64,000 nucleotides of DNA, taken from contig NZ_CP039690.1 in the NCBI RefSeq assembly GCF_005144885.1, positions 4,539,001-4,603,000 on the forward strand, written 5' to 3'. Numbering within the stretch: position 1 is the stretch's first letter; each line of letters begins with the position of its first letter. The stretch comes from Phreatobacter stygius (GTDB taxonomy: Bacteria > Pseudomonadota > Alphaproteobacteria > Rhizobiales > Phreatobacteraceae). A program made the position numbers and the translations under genes. The notes beneath the pieces are model-generated. The model did no database searches and was not told where the DNA came from. It saw only the letters and a program-made list of their open reading frames with translations. Below are positions 15,263 through 24,348 of this stretch, in pieces.

Positions 15263-17584
15263 TCAGGCTGCGGTCTTGGCATTGGGACCGTCGACCGGCA
15301 GGCGCACCACCACCGTGGTGCCACGGCCTTCGGTCGAGCGGATCCTGAGCGATCCACCATGCATTTCGGCGAGCGACTTGGCGATCGCCAGGCCCAGGCC
15401 CGAGCCGTTGTGGTTCTTGGAGAACTGGCTCTGCACCTGTTCGAACGGGCGCCCGAGATTGCGGATCGCCTGGCGCGGAATGCCGATGCCGGTATCTTCG
15501 ATGGCCAGCGCCACCACGCCGCGGGCCTTTCGGACGCGCACCGACACCATGCCGCCCGGCGGCGTGAACTTCACCGCATTGGACAGAAGGTTGAGCGCGA
15601 TCTGTTTGATTGCCCGCCGGTCGGCGACCAGTTCCAGGCCTTCGGGAATTTCGGCTTCGATGATGATCTGCTTGTCCGAGGCCATCTTGGCGAGCACCCG
15701 CATGGTCTCGTCGAGCGTCTCCTCCAGATGGGTCTCGCGCGGGTCGAGCTTCAGCCGGCCGGCCTCGATCTTCGACATGTCGAGGATGTCGTCGATCACC
15801 GAGAGCAGGAAATGGCCGCTGTCGTAGATGTCGCGGGCATATTCGCCATATTTGGGCACGCCGATCGGGCCGAAATGGCCCTCCTTGAGGATCTCCGAAA
15901 AGCCGATGATCGCGTTGAGCGGGGTTCGGAGCTCATGGCTCATATTGGCCAGGAATTCGGATTTGGCGCGATTGGCCTCTTCGGCACGGGTTTTCTGCTC
16001 GCCATATTTTTCGGCGAGCTCGGCGAGCTGCTGGGTCTGGATCTCCAGGGTATATTGGCTGCGCTGCAGGTCGGCGACGCTGGCCCGCAGCCGCTGCTCG
16101 CTGGCGGTCAGCTCGGTTTCATGGTGTTTCAGGGCGGTGATGTCGGTGCCGACGGAGACGAAGCCGCCGCAATGGGTGCGCCGCTCGCTGATCTGCAGCC
16201 AGCGGCCGTCGGCAAGCTTCACCTCCAGGTCGCGCGAGCCGTCCTGGGCTTGTGTCGCCAGCACCCGGCCATCGACGATCTTGGCGCCGCCGCCCTTGGC
16301 CAGCGCCTCGTGGTAGCAGGTGCCGGCGCGGGCGCCCTCTTCGGTGAGGCCGTTGAGCTCGCGGAATTTCGAGTTGCAGACGACGATGCGCTCGTCGTCG
16401 TCGCAGACCACGAAGGCCTCCGAAATGGTCTCGATCGCCTCGCGGATGCGGATGTCGGTCGCGGCGCTGCGTTCGGCCAGCGCCAATTGTTCGGTGATGT
16501 CGACGATGATGCCGACAAAGCGGCGGTGCGGCACGCCGGCGATGCTCAGGCCGCGGCCGCGCGCCCTCAGCCAGATCCAGCGGCCATCGGCGTGGCGCAT
16601 GCGGAACTGGAAGTCGACGGCGGTGCTCGGATCGAGGTCGACCAGCGAGCCGATGCTGGCGAGATAGCCGTCCTCGGGATGCAGCAGCGGCTGCAGCTCG
16701 GCAATGGTGAGCAGGCCTTCGCGCGGCTTCAATCCCAGGATTTCGAACATCGAGGCCGACCAGAACATCTGCTGGCTGCCGATTTCCCAGTCCCACAGGC
16801 CGCAGCCGCCGCTTTCCAGTGCCGCATCGATGGTCGCGCGGGCGTTCTGGTTGATCATGTCGGCGGTTGCGGCGCGCACCGTCTGGATGTGGAAGGCAAG
16901 GCCCAGGATCAACAGCAGCAGGCCGGTGGTGGTGAACAACGTGCCGGTCAGCAGCGAGGCGCGCATCCAACTGGCCAGCGCATCGCCGGTCGGCTGGAGG
17001 ACATAGAGGCGCAGCAACGGCGGCTGCAGCGTCCGCATGGCCAGCAATGCCGTGTCGCCGTCGGGCAGCGTCACATGGATGGCCAGTTGCTGGCGGTCTG
17101 TCTCGGCACCGGCGAGCGCACCGCCGAGCAGGTCGGTGATCGGACGGCCGACCAGCGCGCTGCGGGCGCGGGCCGGAATGGCGGCCATGATGGTGCCGGC
17201 GAGGTCGGTGACGACAAGGGTCCGGTTGACGCCGGTGGTAGCCCGCGTGGTGGCGAGATTCATTGCGGTCTGCGCCGCCGTCGTCAGGTCGCCGGTGGCG
17301 ATCGCGGCGCGATGGCTGAGGCCGTCGTCGAAGGCTTGCGCGATCATCGCCAGGTCTTCGGCCGCGGAACCGAGCGCCTCGATGCGGCTGTTGTAGATCT
17401 GCAGGACCGCGCCGGTTCCCATCACCACCAGGAAGGCGACGATCAGACCGGGGACCAGACGGCGGAGCAGCGGTTCATAGGGGGCAAGCCACGTCTCAAG
17501 CGAGGCGCTGATCGGCTGCGCGAAGCCGCGCGCGCCGAGAGCATGAATCCGCGCTTCCGCGCTGGCCGCTGAATTGCGCGCCAT
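15263..17584 (-). CDS. pleC: PleC-like PAS-domain sensor histidine kinase
   Basis: 773-residue membrane kinase. TM1 lies near 45-65, followed by a periplasmic sensor of about 150 residues and TM2 near 215-240. At least two PAS domains with PAC motifs follow (about 260-370 and 380-490), then a coiled coil. HisKA carries His550 in NMSHELRTPLNAIIGFSEIL, with the downstream FGPIGVPKYGEYARDIYDSG typical of PleC/DivJ kinases that act on DivK/PleD. HATPase motifs are NLLSNAVKF, EDTGIGIP and GSGLGLAIAKSLAEMHGG. The location beside glnE and degP matches the PleC locus in rhizobia as I remember it. ATG 17584 is preferred over TTG 17605 because of the GGGGGAA site upstream. Confidence 0.85.
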   Translation of the reverse strand: MARNSAASAEARIHALGARGFAQPISASLETWLAPYEPLLRRLVPGLIVAFLVVMGTGAVLQIYNSRIEALGSAAEDLAMIAQAFDDGLSHRAAIATGDLTTAAQTAMNLATTRATTGVNRTLVVTDLAGTIMAAIPARARSALVGRPITDLLGGALAGAETDRQQLAIHVTLPDGDTALLAMRTLQPPLLRLYVLQPTGDALASWMRASLLTGTLFTTTGLLLLILGLAFHIQTVRAATADMINQNARATIDAALESGGCGLWDWEIGSQQMFWSASMFEILGLKPREGLLTIAELQPLLHPEDGYLASIGSLVDLDPSTAVDFQFRMRHADGRWIWLRARGRGLSIAGVPHRRFVGIIVDITEQLALAERSAATDIRIREAIETISEAFVVCDDDERIVVCNSKFRELNGLTEEGARAGTCYHEALAKGGGAKIVDGRVLATQAQDGSRDLEVKLADGRWLQISERRTHCGGFVSVGTDITALKHHETELTASEQRLRASVADLQRSQYTLEIQTQQLAELAEKYGEQKTRAEEANRAKSEFLANMSHELRTPLNAIIGFSEILKEGHFGPIGVPKYGEYARDIYDSGHFLLSVIDDILDMSKIEAGRLKLDPRETHLEETLDETMRVLAKMASDKQIIIEAEIPEGLELVADRRAIKQIALNLLSNAVKFTPPGGMVSVRVRKARGVVALAIEDTGIGIPRQAIRNLGRPFEQVQSQFSKNHNGSGLGLAIAKSLAEMHGGSLRIRSTEGRGTTVVVRLPVDGPNAKTAA

Positions 17585-17645
17585 CGCCGGTTCCCCCGTC
17601 GACAATCAGTTGATTTTCATCAGGAGAAGTGTCGCTGACGTCCCC

Positions 17646-17699
17646 GAATCACGCACATAAGAATCGATTTTGGGGTCAACTGTCTAGAGTCGTGGATTC
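17646..17699. promoter_or_regulatory. Cluster of four GANTC (CcrM-type) sites upstream of the PleC-like gene
   Basis: GAATC at 17646-17650 and 17661-17665, GAGTC at 17687-17691, GATTC at 17695-17699. Chance expectation is about one per 256 bases. In alphaproteobacteria GANTC is methylated by CcrM, and its methylation state can gate cell-cycle promoters. The cluster sits 60-115 bases before the kinase start. Confidence 0.5.
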
Positions 17700-17736
17700 A
17701 CCGAAATGGAAATATTTAGTTAACGCGTTAGGAATG

Positions 17737-17759
17737 AAAGCCGCCGGGAGCGCGGCTTT
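17737..17759 (-). terminator. Terminator after pepN
   Basis: AAAGCCGC (17737-17744) and GCGGCTTT (17752-17759) form a perfect 8-bp stem with a 7-base loop, about 20 bases beyond the pepN stop on the minus strand. Short T runs flank both sides, so it could act in either direction and separates pepN from the PleC-like gene. Confidence 0.65.
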
Positions 17760-17779
17760 TGATCTTCACGGCTCCCGGT

Positions 17780-20419
17780 CTAACCAAGCGACCGTTCGAC
17801 GATATCGCGCACATCCGGAGACAGGCTCGGCGCATTGGCGACGCGGATGAGGGCTGCCTGTGCGCGGCCGCGCCGGCCCGGTTCCATCGCCCGCCAGGAG
17901 CGGAAGGCCGACAGGAGCCTCGCCGCGACCTGGCTGTTCTTGGCGTCGACATCCAGAACCACGTCGACCAGGAAACCATACCCGAGCCCGTCGGGCCGGT
18001 TGAACTGGGTCTGGTTGGTCATGGCGAAGCTGCCGACCAGGGCTCTCAGCCGGTTCGGATTGCCGAAATTGATCGCCGGGTTGGCCAGCAGGGTCTTGAT
18101 CCGGTCGAGCGTGGCCGGTTCGGCTATGCCGGCCTGCAGGGCCAGCCATTTGTCGATGATCAGGGGATCGCTGCCGTAACGTTCGTAGAAGGCGCCGAGC
18201 GCCGCCTCGCGCCGCGTGCCGGCGTGCTGGGCGAGGATCGCCAGAGCCGCGAAGCGGTCGGTCATGTTGTCGGCGCCGGCAAAACGGCGCTCGACTTCGG
18301 CGAGCCGGCTCTCGGTGCCGTTGGCGGCCCATAGGTCGAGCGCGACATTGGCGATGGCGCGGCGACCGGCGGCGGCCGCATCCGGTGCGAACGGACCCTT
18401 GGCGGCGAAGCCCGAAAGGGTGGCCACAAGCTCGTCGCCGAGCTGGTCGCTGATGGTCCGGCGCAACGCCAGGCGGGCGGCCTGGATCGCATCCGGGTCG
18501 ACCTCGCTGCCGATCTCGCGCGCGATGTCGGCCTCCGACGGCAGGCTCAGCGCCTGGGCGGTGAAGGCGGGGTCGCGCCCGGCGTCATTGAGCACGGCGC
18601 CAAGCGTCTCGATCAACGGCACCGAGACGAGCGCCGCGTCGCCCCTGGCGATCGCCGCCGTCGAGGCGATCAGGAACCGGCTCGCCAGTGTCTGGATCGA
18701 CTGCCAGCGATTATAGGCATCGCCGTCGTGGCGGGCGAGGAATTGCAGGTCGGCTTCGGTCAGGTCGGTGGTCAGCCTGATCGGCGCCGAGAAGCCACGA
18801 TTGATCGACAGGATCGGCCGGGTCGTGTGCCCGGTGAACACGAAGCGATGCCGGCTGGCGGTGAGCGCGACGACGCCGGGCACGCTCTGGCCGTCCTCGG
18901 TCAGCAGCGGCCGCTCGGCGCCATCGGGGCCGATCAGCCCGAGCGCCAGCGGGATCACCATGGGTTGCTTGGTCGGCTGGCCGGGCGTCGGGTGCAAGGT
19001 CTGGCGGATGTCGAGGCTGAACGTGCCGGCCTTCGGGTCGTGATGGCCCTCGACACTCACCTCGGGCGTGCCGGACTGGCGATACCACAGGAAGAACTGG
19101 CCGAGATCGCGGCCGCTCGCCTCGGCGAAGCAGGCGATGAAATCCTCGATCGTCGCGGCATCGCCGTCATGGCGGGCGAGGTAGAGGTCCATGCCCGTCT
19201 TGAACTCGGCGGGGCCCAGCAGGACCTTCAGGACGCGAATGACCTCGGCGCCCTTCTCATAGACGGTCGCGGTGTAGAAGTTGTTGATCTCGTTATAGAG
19301 TTCGGGCCGCACCGGATGGGCGAGGGGACCGGCATCCTCGGCGAATTGCTGGGCTTTCAGGAGCCGGACATCGGCGATCCGCTTGACCGCCCGCGAGCGC
19401 ATGTCGGAGGAGAATTCCTGGTCGCGGAAGACGGTCAGGCCTTCCTTCAGACAGAGCTGGAACCAGTCACGGCAGGTGATGCGGTTGCCGGTCCAGTTGT
19501 GGAAATATTCATGCGCGATGACCGCTTCGATATGGGCATAGTCCTGGTCGGTCGCGGTGTCCGGCAGGGCCATGACATATTTGTCGTTGAAGATGTTGAG
19601 GCCCTTGTTCTCCATCGCCCCCATGTTGAAGTCGCTGACCGCGACGATCATGAAGATGTCGAGGTCATATTCGCAGCCGAACACCTCCTCGTCCCAACGC
19701 ATCGAGCGCTTCAGCGCGTCCATCGCATAGGCCAGCCGGCCTTCCTTGCCGTGCTCGGAATAGATCCTGAGCGCGACGTCGCGCCCCGAACGGGTGACGA
19801 AGCGGTCGGAAGTCGAGGCGAGGTCGCCGCCGACCAGGGCGAACAGGTAGCTCGGCTTCGGATGCGGGTCGTGCCAGACGGCATAATGCCGGCCATTGCC
19901 GAGATCGCCCGTCTCGACAAGATTGCCGTTGCCGAGCAGCACGGGCGCCTCGGCCTTGTCGGCCTCGATCCGTGTCGTATAGACGGCGAGCACGTCAGGC
20001 CGGTCGGGGAAATAGGTGATCCGGCGGAAGCCTTCCGCCTCGCATTGGGTGCACCATGTGCCCGATGAGCGATAAAGACCCATCAGCTGGGTATTGGCTT
20101 CCGGATTGACCATGGTTTCGATGGTCAGCGTGAAGGGACCGGCCGGCGGGAGATGGATCACCAGCCGATCGGGCATCGCTTCATAAGCCGAGGCGGCGAG
20201 GACGGCACCGTCGAGCGTCAGCGCGACGAGATTCAATTCGTCGCCGTCGAAGGCGAGCGGCGCAGCGGGCCGGCCCTTGGGGTGGCGCTCGACGGTCAGC
20301 TTCGCCACCACGCGCGTCGCGGTCGGATGCAGCGTCACCAGCAGATCGACGTTCGTGACCCGGTGATCCGGCACGTGGTAGTCGGACAGCTTGACCGGTC
20401 TCGCTTGATCGCTGCGCAT
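17780..20419 (-). CDS. pepN: Aminopeptidase N (M1 family)
   Basis: Cytosolic zinc aminopeptidase of 879 aa, close to the 870 aa of E. coli PepN. The substrate-recognising GAMENKGLNIF motif precedes the zinc motif HEYFHNWTGNRIT, and the third ligand Glu is in LCLKEGLTVFRDQEF. The C-terminal half is the helical superfamily domain of the PepN subgroup (DUF3458). ATG 20419 is chosen because GGAG lies 8 nt upstream; GTG 20428 is an alternative. Monocistronic by appearance, with a hairpin terminator downstream. Confidence 0.97.
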   Translation of the reverse strand: MRSDQARPVKLSDYHVPDHRVTNVDLLVTLHPTATRVVAKLTVERHPKGRPAAPLAFDGDELNLVALTLDGAVLAASAYEAMPDRLVIHLPPAGPFTLTIETMVNPEANTQLMGLYRSSGTWCTQCEAEGFRRITYFPDRPDVLAVYTTRIEADKAEAPVLLGNGNLVETGDLGNGRHYAVWHDPHPKPSYLFALVGGDLASTSDRFVTRSGRDVALRIYSEHGKEGRLAYAMDALKRSMRWDEEVFGCEYDLDIFMIVAVSDFNMGAMENKGLNIFNDKYVMALPDTATDQDYAHIEAVIAHEYFHNWTGNRITCRDWFQLCLKEGLTVFRDQEFSSDMRSRAVKRIADVRLLKAQQFAEDAGPLAHPVRPELYNEINNFYTATVYEKGAEVIRVLKVLLGPAEFKTGMDLYLARHDGDAATIEDFIACFAEASGRDLGQFFLWYRQSGTPEVSVEGHHDPKAGTFSLDIRQTLHPTPGQPTKQPMVIPLALGLIGPDGAERPLLTEDGQSVPGVVALTASRHRFVFTGHTTRPILSINRGFSAPIRLTTDLTEADLQFLARHDGDAYNRWQSIQTLASRFLIASTAAIARGDAALVSVPLIETLGAVLNDAGRDPAFTAQALSLPSEADIAREIGSEVDPDAIQAARLALRRTISDQLGDELVATLSGFAAKGPFAPDAAAAGRRAIANVALDLWAANGTESRLAEVERRFAGADNMTDRFAALAILAQHAGTRREAALGAFYERYGSDPLIIDKWLALQAGIAEPATLDRIKTLLANPAINFGNPNRLRALVGSFAMTNQTQFNRPDGLGYGFLVDVVLDVDAKNSQVAARLLSAFRSWRAMEPGRRGRAQAALIRVANAPSLSPDVRDIVERSLG

Positions 20420-20464
20420 GATGGGCACTCCAGAGGCAATCGACGTCGAGGTCGAACCTATGGC

Positions 20465-21859
20465 TCAGGCTGGCCCGAGGGAAGGGGTCCAGGTCCTTGG
20501 CGGCTCGGTATGGCCGACCACCCGCAACACCTTGGGATGCGCGCGCCGGAACCGGCGCTCGATCTGGTCCACCGCCTCGTGCACCCGGGCGACCGGCAAG
20601 GCCGGATCGGCGCGGCAGTGATAGATGACCACCAGCCCGGCTTCGGTGGAGCGCGCCCGGACGCTATGCACGTCGGTGATCAGCCCGGTCTCGTCGGCGA
20701 GTGTCGCCAGCGAGCGGGCAATGTCGGTGACGAGATCGGGTTCACAATCGCTGCCGGCCAGCAATTCGGCCTGCAGCGGCTCGATATGGGTCTCGACTTC
20801 GACATCTTCGCCGAGTTCGCCGCGGATCGCCTGTTCGAGCCGGCTGGCGATCTCGTGCGCAACGCCGAGCGTCATCACGCCGTCGACCTCCAGGTCCAGC
20901 CCGATGCAGAGCCGCCCGCCGAGACGCTGTACCGTGACATGATGGACCGCGAGATTTTCGGTGCGCGCGATCAGGTGGACCTGTTCCAGCACGGTCTCGT
21001 CGTCGAGCGCCACCGGATTGGCGGTCACCGTCGGCCGGGTGCCGGGGTGAGCCGATATCGCCGCCGCGGCGATCCTGGCCTTGAGTTCGGCGACGCGCTC
21101 AAGCGGCAGCGCGCGGCTGACCCTGACCAGGATCTCGGCGAGCACTTCCGGGCCGACCTGGCGCAACCGGATCTGATCGACGGCGACCACGCCGGGGACG
21201 CCGTCGACCGCCGCGGTGATCGCTTCCGTGGCGCCCTTGGGGGCTGCGTCCATCAGCGCATCGATGGTCCGCCGGCCGAGCCGCCAGCTCATCGCACAAA
21301 TGAACACCGCGACCAGGATGGCGGCGATGGCGTCCGCCTTGGGGTAGCCGAGCCAGACGAAGACGAGGCCGGCGAGCACCACCGCCGAACTGCCCATGTC
21401 GGCGGTGAAATGCAGCGCGCCGGATTCGAGCGCATGGCTATGGGTCTGCTTGGCGATCCGGCCCATGATCCGGGAGCGCCAGAAATCGACGGCGATGACC
21501 GCGGCCATCAGCAGCGCCATGACCGGCGTGACCTCGACGGTGGCGCCACCATCGGCCAGGCGGCGCAGGGCCTCGGTCACGACGATGCCGGAAACCAGGA
21601 ACAGAAATGCCGTCTCGGCCAGGGCGGCGATCGATTCCACCTTGCCGTGGCCGTATTGGTGCTCTTCGTCTGCGGGCTTGTCGGCGAGCCTCACGGCGTA
21701 GAAAGTGAGGAGGGTCGCGGCGGTGTCGACGAGACCGTGGGCCGCTTCGGCGAGAATGGCGATCGAGCCGCTCGCCAGGCCGACCGCGAGTTTCGCCAAG
21801 GTCAGCGCAATGGTGATCGCAATGGATGCGAGGGCTGCTTTTTGTTTGATCGATGTCAT
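20465..21859 (-). CDS. Cation diffusion facilitator family transporter
   Basis: Divalent metal/proton antiporter of 464 aa. Six membrane helices occupy about residues 10-215. The TM2 metal site is AEAAHGLVDTAATL (His-x3-Asp) and the TM5 site HFTADMGSSAVVL (His-x3-Asp); this four-residue set is associated with zinc selectivity. Unusually long cytoplasmic part: after the standard ferredoxin-like dimerisation domain (about 215-295) a second, partly similar region (about 300-464) with further His residues follows. ATG 21859 (MTSIKQKAAL) is preferred; the frame is open further upstream. Confidence 0.88.
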   Translation of the reverse strand: MTSIKQKAALASIAITIALTLAKLAVGLASGSIAILAEAAHGLVDTAATLLTFYAVRLADKPADEEHQYGHGKVESIAALAETAFLFLVSGIVVTEALRRLADGGATVEVTPVMALLMAAVIAVDFWRSRIMGRIAKQTHSHALESGALHFTADMGSSAVVLAGLVFVWLGYPKADAIAAILVAVFICAMSWRLGRRTIDALMDAAPKGATEAITAAVDGVPGVVAVDQIRLRQVGPEVLAEILVRVSRALPLERVAELKARIAAAAISAHPGTRPTVTANPVALDDETVLEQVHLIARTENLAVHHVTVQRLGGRLCIGLDLEVDGVMTLGVAHEIASRLEQAIRGELGEDVEVETHIEPLQAELLAGSDCEPDLVTDIARSLATLADETGLITDVHSVRARSTEAGLVVIYHCRADPALPVARVHEAVDQIERRFRRAHPKVLRVVGHTEPPRTWTPSLGPA

Positions 21860-21948
21860 CGCGCGCGGGCCCGCCGAACCATGCCCATGAGCCCTAGGCT
21901 GCGCTGCAGCACGGGTCAATCCGGCAGTTTCTCCGGCGGGAGGCAATC

Positions 21949-23358
21949 GTGAGCCCATCGACCGGCCGGCATTTCGACCGCCTTGCCGTGCGCTTCGCCA
22001 GTGTACTGGCCGGCGTCATGCTGCTGTTCGGCCTGATCTGCGGAACCGCGGCCCAGGAAGCGGAAATTCGCGCGCTGCAGGAGGATCTGAAGACGCTCGG
22101 CCTGTTCCAAGGGCCGGTCGACGGCGAGAACTCCGAGGCGCTCTCGGCGGCGATCGCGGTCTATGTCCGCCAGGCCGGCTTTCGCGACCCGCCCGATCGG
22201 GCCTTTCGCCATTTCGGAGCGCTGGTGCGCGATGTCGACCTGGAAAAGCGCATTCGTGCCGGCAAGGCCAGGGCGGCGCATAAGCAGACCGTGGCGACCC
22301 GCTTCGGCCCGATGGAGATCACGACGTTCCGGCAGGCCGGAGCGCCGGCCGGTTTCTCCGATGGCCGGCGCGTCAGCATTGCCGGCCAGCGGGTGGACGC
22401 GGCGCTGGCGACCTTCGTCGACTGCTGCGACGCCAAGGTGTTTCAGGTCAACGGTGCCGATGTGGTGGTGCTGCGCGGCACGGCGGACGCCGCGGGCTGC
22501 GGTTATACTCGGGTCTATGTCACGCTGACGCGCGAGCGGTTCCTGGTCACCGATCGGGAGGACAGTTGTGCTGCCGATCCCACTTTCGCGGTCGACAGCG
22601 GCCGGCTGATCGTCACCGCTCAGGCGCGCACCAGCCTGCTCGACGCCCGCTGGTCACTGACACCGGGCGAGCCGATCCAGTTCGAGCGGCTGGTCATCGC
22701 CGGCTCTTTCGATGCGCTGACCTGGTGGGTCGGGCGGCAGCCCTGGGAGCGCATCGACCGGGGCTTCCGCTTCTTCAATTTCACCCCGGTGGCCGACGCG
22801 CTGGCTGCCCTGCTCGAGCCCGAGGCGCTCGGCTGGACGTTCAAGATGACGCTGACCACGCCGGTCGAGCGGCGCGGCGAGCTGATCTTCGTCTCCGGCA
22901 GCTACAAGCCCGACGAAACCCTGGTGTCGGTGACGATCGATCTTGCCAATCGCGCCGTTCACGCCTGCAGCTTCAACCGCGGCATGACGCGGTTTGCCTC
23001 CACCCTGCTGCGCGGCGTGTTCTCCGATCCGGCGGCATCCTGCCCGGCCGATATCGAACGGGCGCTCGACACCTGGACGGCGCTCGGGGTGGTGACCGGC
23101 GGCGCTCGCATGCGCGTCTTCGGTTTCGAGGGCTCGTTCGGCGACGAGGCGGCCTGCAAGGCCGGCGGCGACCGGGTCACCCACATCACCGCGCGATCGC
23201 TGCGGGTCGCCGGTGAGCAGGAGCAGGCGATCACCGAAGTTGGCGTCGCCGACGGCGACTATATCATCGGCACTGTCGGCCGAAGCGTGCCGATCAAGCG
23301 GCTCGACGACGACCGCATCGATCTCGACGGCGAAGTCCTGCGCCGCTGCCCGGAATGA
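21949..23358 (+). CDS. Secreted protein with N-terminal peptidoglycan-binding-like repeat, function unknown
   Basis: 469 aa from GTG 21949, which has GGGAGG 6 nt upstream. A signal peptide (about residues 10-36, ending CGTAAQ) is followed by IRALQEDLKTLGLFQGPVDG, the pattern of a PG_binding_1 repeat (about 38-75). The rest, with several Cys residues (two in DCCDAK), matches nothing I recognise. Its stop overlaps the start of the next gene (ATGA), so it is cotranscribed with the alpha/beta hydrolase. Divergent from the metal transporter with an 89-base gap. Confidence 0.75.
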   Translation: MSPSTGRHFDRLAVRFASVLAGVMLLFGLICGTAAQEAEIRALQEDLKTLGLFQGPVDGENSEALSAAIAVYVRQAGFRDPPDRAFRHFGALVRDVDLEKRIRAGKARAAHKQTVATRFGPMEITTFRQAGAPAGFSDGRRVSIAGQRVDAALATFVDCCDAKVFQVNGADVVVLRGTADAAGCGYTRVYVTLTRERFLVTDREDSCAADPTFAVDSGRLIVTAQARTSLLDARWSLTPGEPIQFERLVIAGSFDALTWWVGRQPWERIDRGFRFFNFTPVADALAALLEPEALGWTFKMTLTTPVERRGELIFVSGSYKPDETLVSVTIDLANRAVHACSFNRGMTRFASTLLRGVFSDPAASCPADIERALDTWTALGVVTGGARMRVFGFEGSFGDEAACKAGGDRVTHITARSLRVAGEQEQAITEVGVADGDYIIGTVGRSVPIKRLDDDRIDLDGEVLRRCPE

Positions 23359-24194
23359 GCGAGCCTGTCATGTCCAGCCCCGACCTCGAAATCGAATACA
23401 ACAACCGCGCCCGTGTGGCCGATCATCCCGCGGTCATGCACGTGTGGGCGCGCGATGCGGCCGCCTATCGCGAGGCTTCGCCCGCCGCCCGGCTCGACCA
23501 GCCCTACGGCGCCGGCGCGCGGCATCGCTACGATCTGTTTCCGGCCGCCGCGGCTCGCCATGAAGCGCCGCTTCTGCTGTTCATTCACGGCGGCTATTGG
23601 CAGGCGCTTGACAAGACCTGGTTCAGCCAGATGGCCCGCGGCGCCAATGGCCATGGCCTCGATGTCGCCGTCATGAGCTATGACCTTTGCCCCGCCGTGA
23701 CGGTCGCCGAGATCGTCGGCCAGGTGATCGCCTGCACCCGCGTGCTGCGCGAGCGGTTCGGCCGGCGGATCCTGCCGTTCGGTCACTCGGCCGGTGGCCA
23801 TCTGGCGGCCTGTCTCGGCGCGACCGACTGGCTCTCGCTCGGTGAGCCCGCCGATCTGATCGCCGGGATCCTGCCGATCTCCGGGCTGTTTCATCTGGCG
23901 CCGCTGGTGCCGACCAGCCTCAACACGGCGCTCGGCCTCGACGCGGCCGCGGCGGCCCGGCTGTCGCCGCTGACCTGGACGCCGCGGCGGGGCCTGCCGG
24001 TGACGACGGTGGTCGGCGGCGACGAGGCGCCGGAATATCTGCGCCAGAGCCGGAGCCTGATCGAATGCTGGGGCGTACTTGGCGCCACGACCCGGGCGAT
24101 CGAAGTGGCCGGTGCCAATCATTTCACCGTGGTGCTGCCCTTTGCCGATCCTGCCTCGGAGCTGACGCGCGAGCTGGCAATGCTCGCCGGGTGA
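23355..24194 (+). CDS. Alpha/beta hydrolase, kynurenine formamidase-like
   Basis: 279 aa serine hydrolase. The oxyanion HGGYW motif is at about 77-81, the nucleophile elbow GHSAGG at about 143-148, the acid in VVGGDEAPE (about 221) and the catalytic His in GANHFTVV (about 255). HGGYW followed by this spacing is typical of the BNA7/arylformamidase-like branch that cleaves N-formylkynurenine, but substrate cannot be fixed from motifs. Coupled to the preceding gene by a 4-base overlap. A 3-hydroxyanthranilate dioxygenase is encoded about 28 kb away, too far to claim a joint pathway. Confidence 0.8.
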   Translation: MSEPVMSSPDLEIEYNNRARVADHPAVMHVWARDAAAYREASPAARLDQPYGAGARHRYDLFPAAAARHEAPLLLFIHGGYWQALDKTWFSQMARGANGHGLDVAVMSYDLCPAVTVAEIVGQVIACTRVLRERFGRRILPFGHSAGGHLAACLGATDWLSLGEPADLIAGILPISGLFHLAPLVPTSLNTALGLDAAAAARLSPLTWTPRRGLPVTTVVGGDEAPEYLRQSRSLIECWGVLGATTRAIEVAGANHFTVVLPFADPASELTRELAMLAG

Positions 24195-24230
24195 CCACAT
24201 TCCGCCAAAGGCGACCACATTCCACCAAAA
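24191..24230 (+). repeat. 20-bp direct repeat (two copies)
   Basis: GTGACCACATTCCGCCAAAG (24191-24210) is followed immediately by GCGACCACATTCCACCAAAA (24211-24230), 17 of 20 identical. The first copy overlaps the stop of the hydrolase gene. Function unknown; it could be a footprint of a mobile element. Confidence 0.55.
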
Positions 24231-24232
24231 AA

Positions 24233-24259
24233 GCCGGATTGCCCGGCTAAGAATCCGGC
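24233..24259 (-). terminator. Hairpin with minus-strand T tract
   Basis: GCCGGATT (24233-24240) and AATCCGGC (24252-24259) form a perfect 8-bp stem with an 11-base loop. Six A residues precede it on the plus strand, so on the minus strand it is stem-loop plus T tract. It sits after plus-strand genes, the same odd orientation as the hairpin after degP. Confidence 0.5.
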
Positions 24260-24348
24260 CGTGACGCCATCGCGGCCCGGCCGATGATGGCGTTTCCAAA
24301 CAAGCCGCGCGGCAACAGCGCGCTCAAGAAGACCAGCAGGAGTGTCCC

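Noticed and set aside
15359-17572. 737-codon plus-strand frame opposite the PleC-like gene
   Set aside because: Antisense shadow; the kinase domains on the minus strand are unambiguous.
17719-17730. CtrA binding site at TTAACGCGTTA upstream of the PleC-like gene
   Set aside because: TAACGCGTTA (17721-17730) is a palindrome, but the TTAA-N7-TTAA spacing of CtrA sites is not met on either strand.
24233-24259. Terminator of the plus-strand hydrolase operon
   Set aside because: No T tract on the plus strand; the signal is correct only for the minus strand, so it is listed with that orientation.
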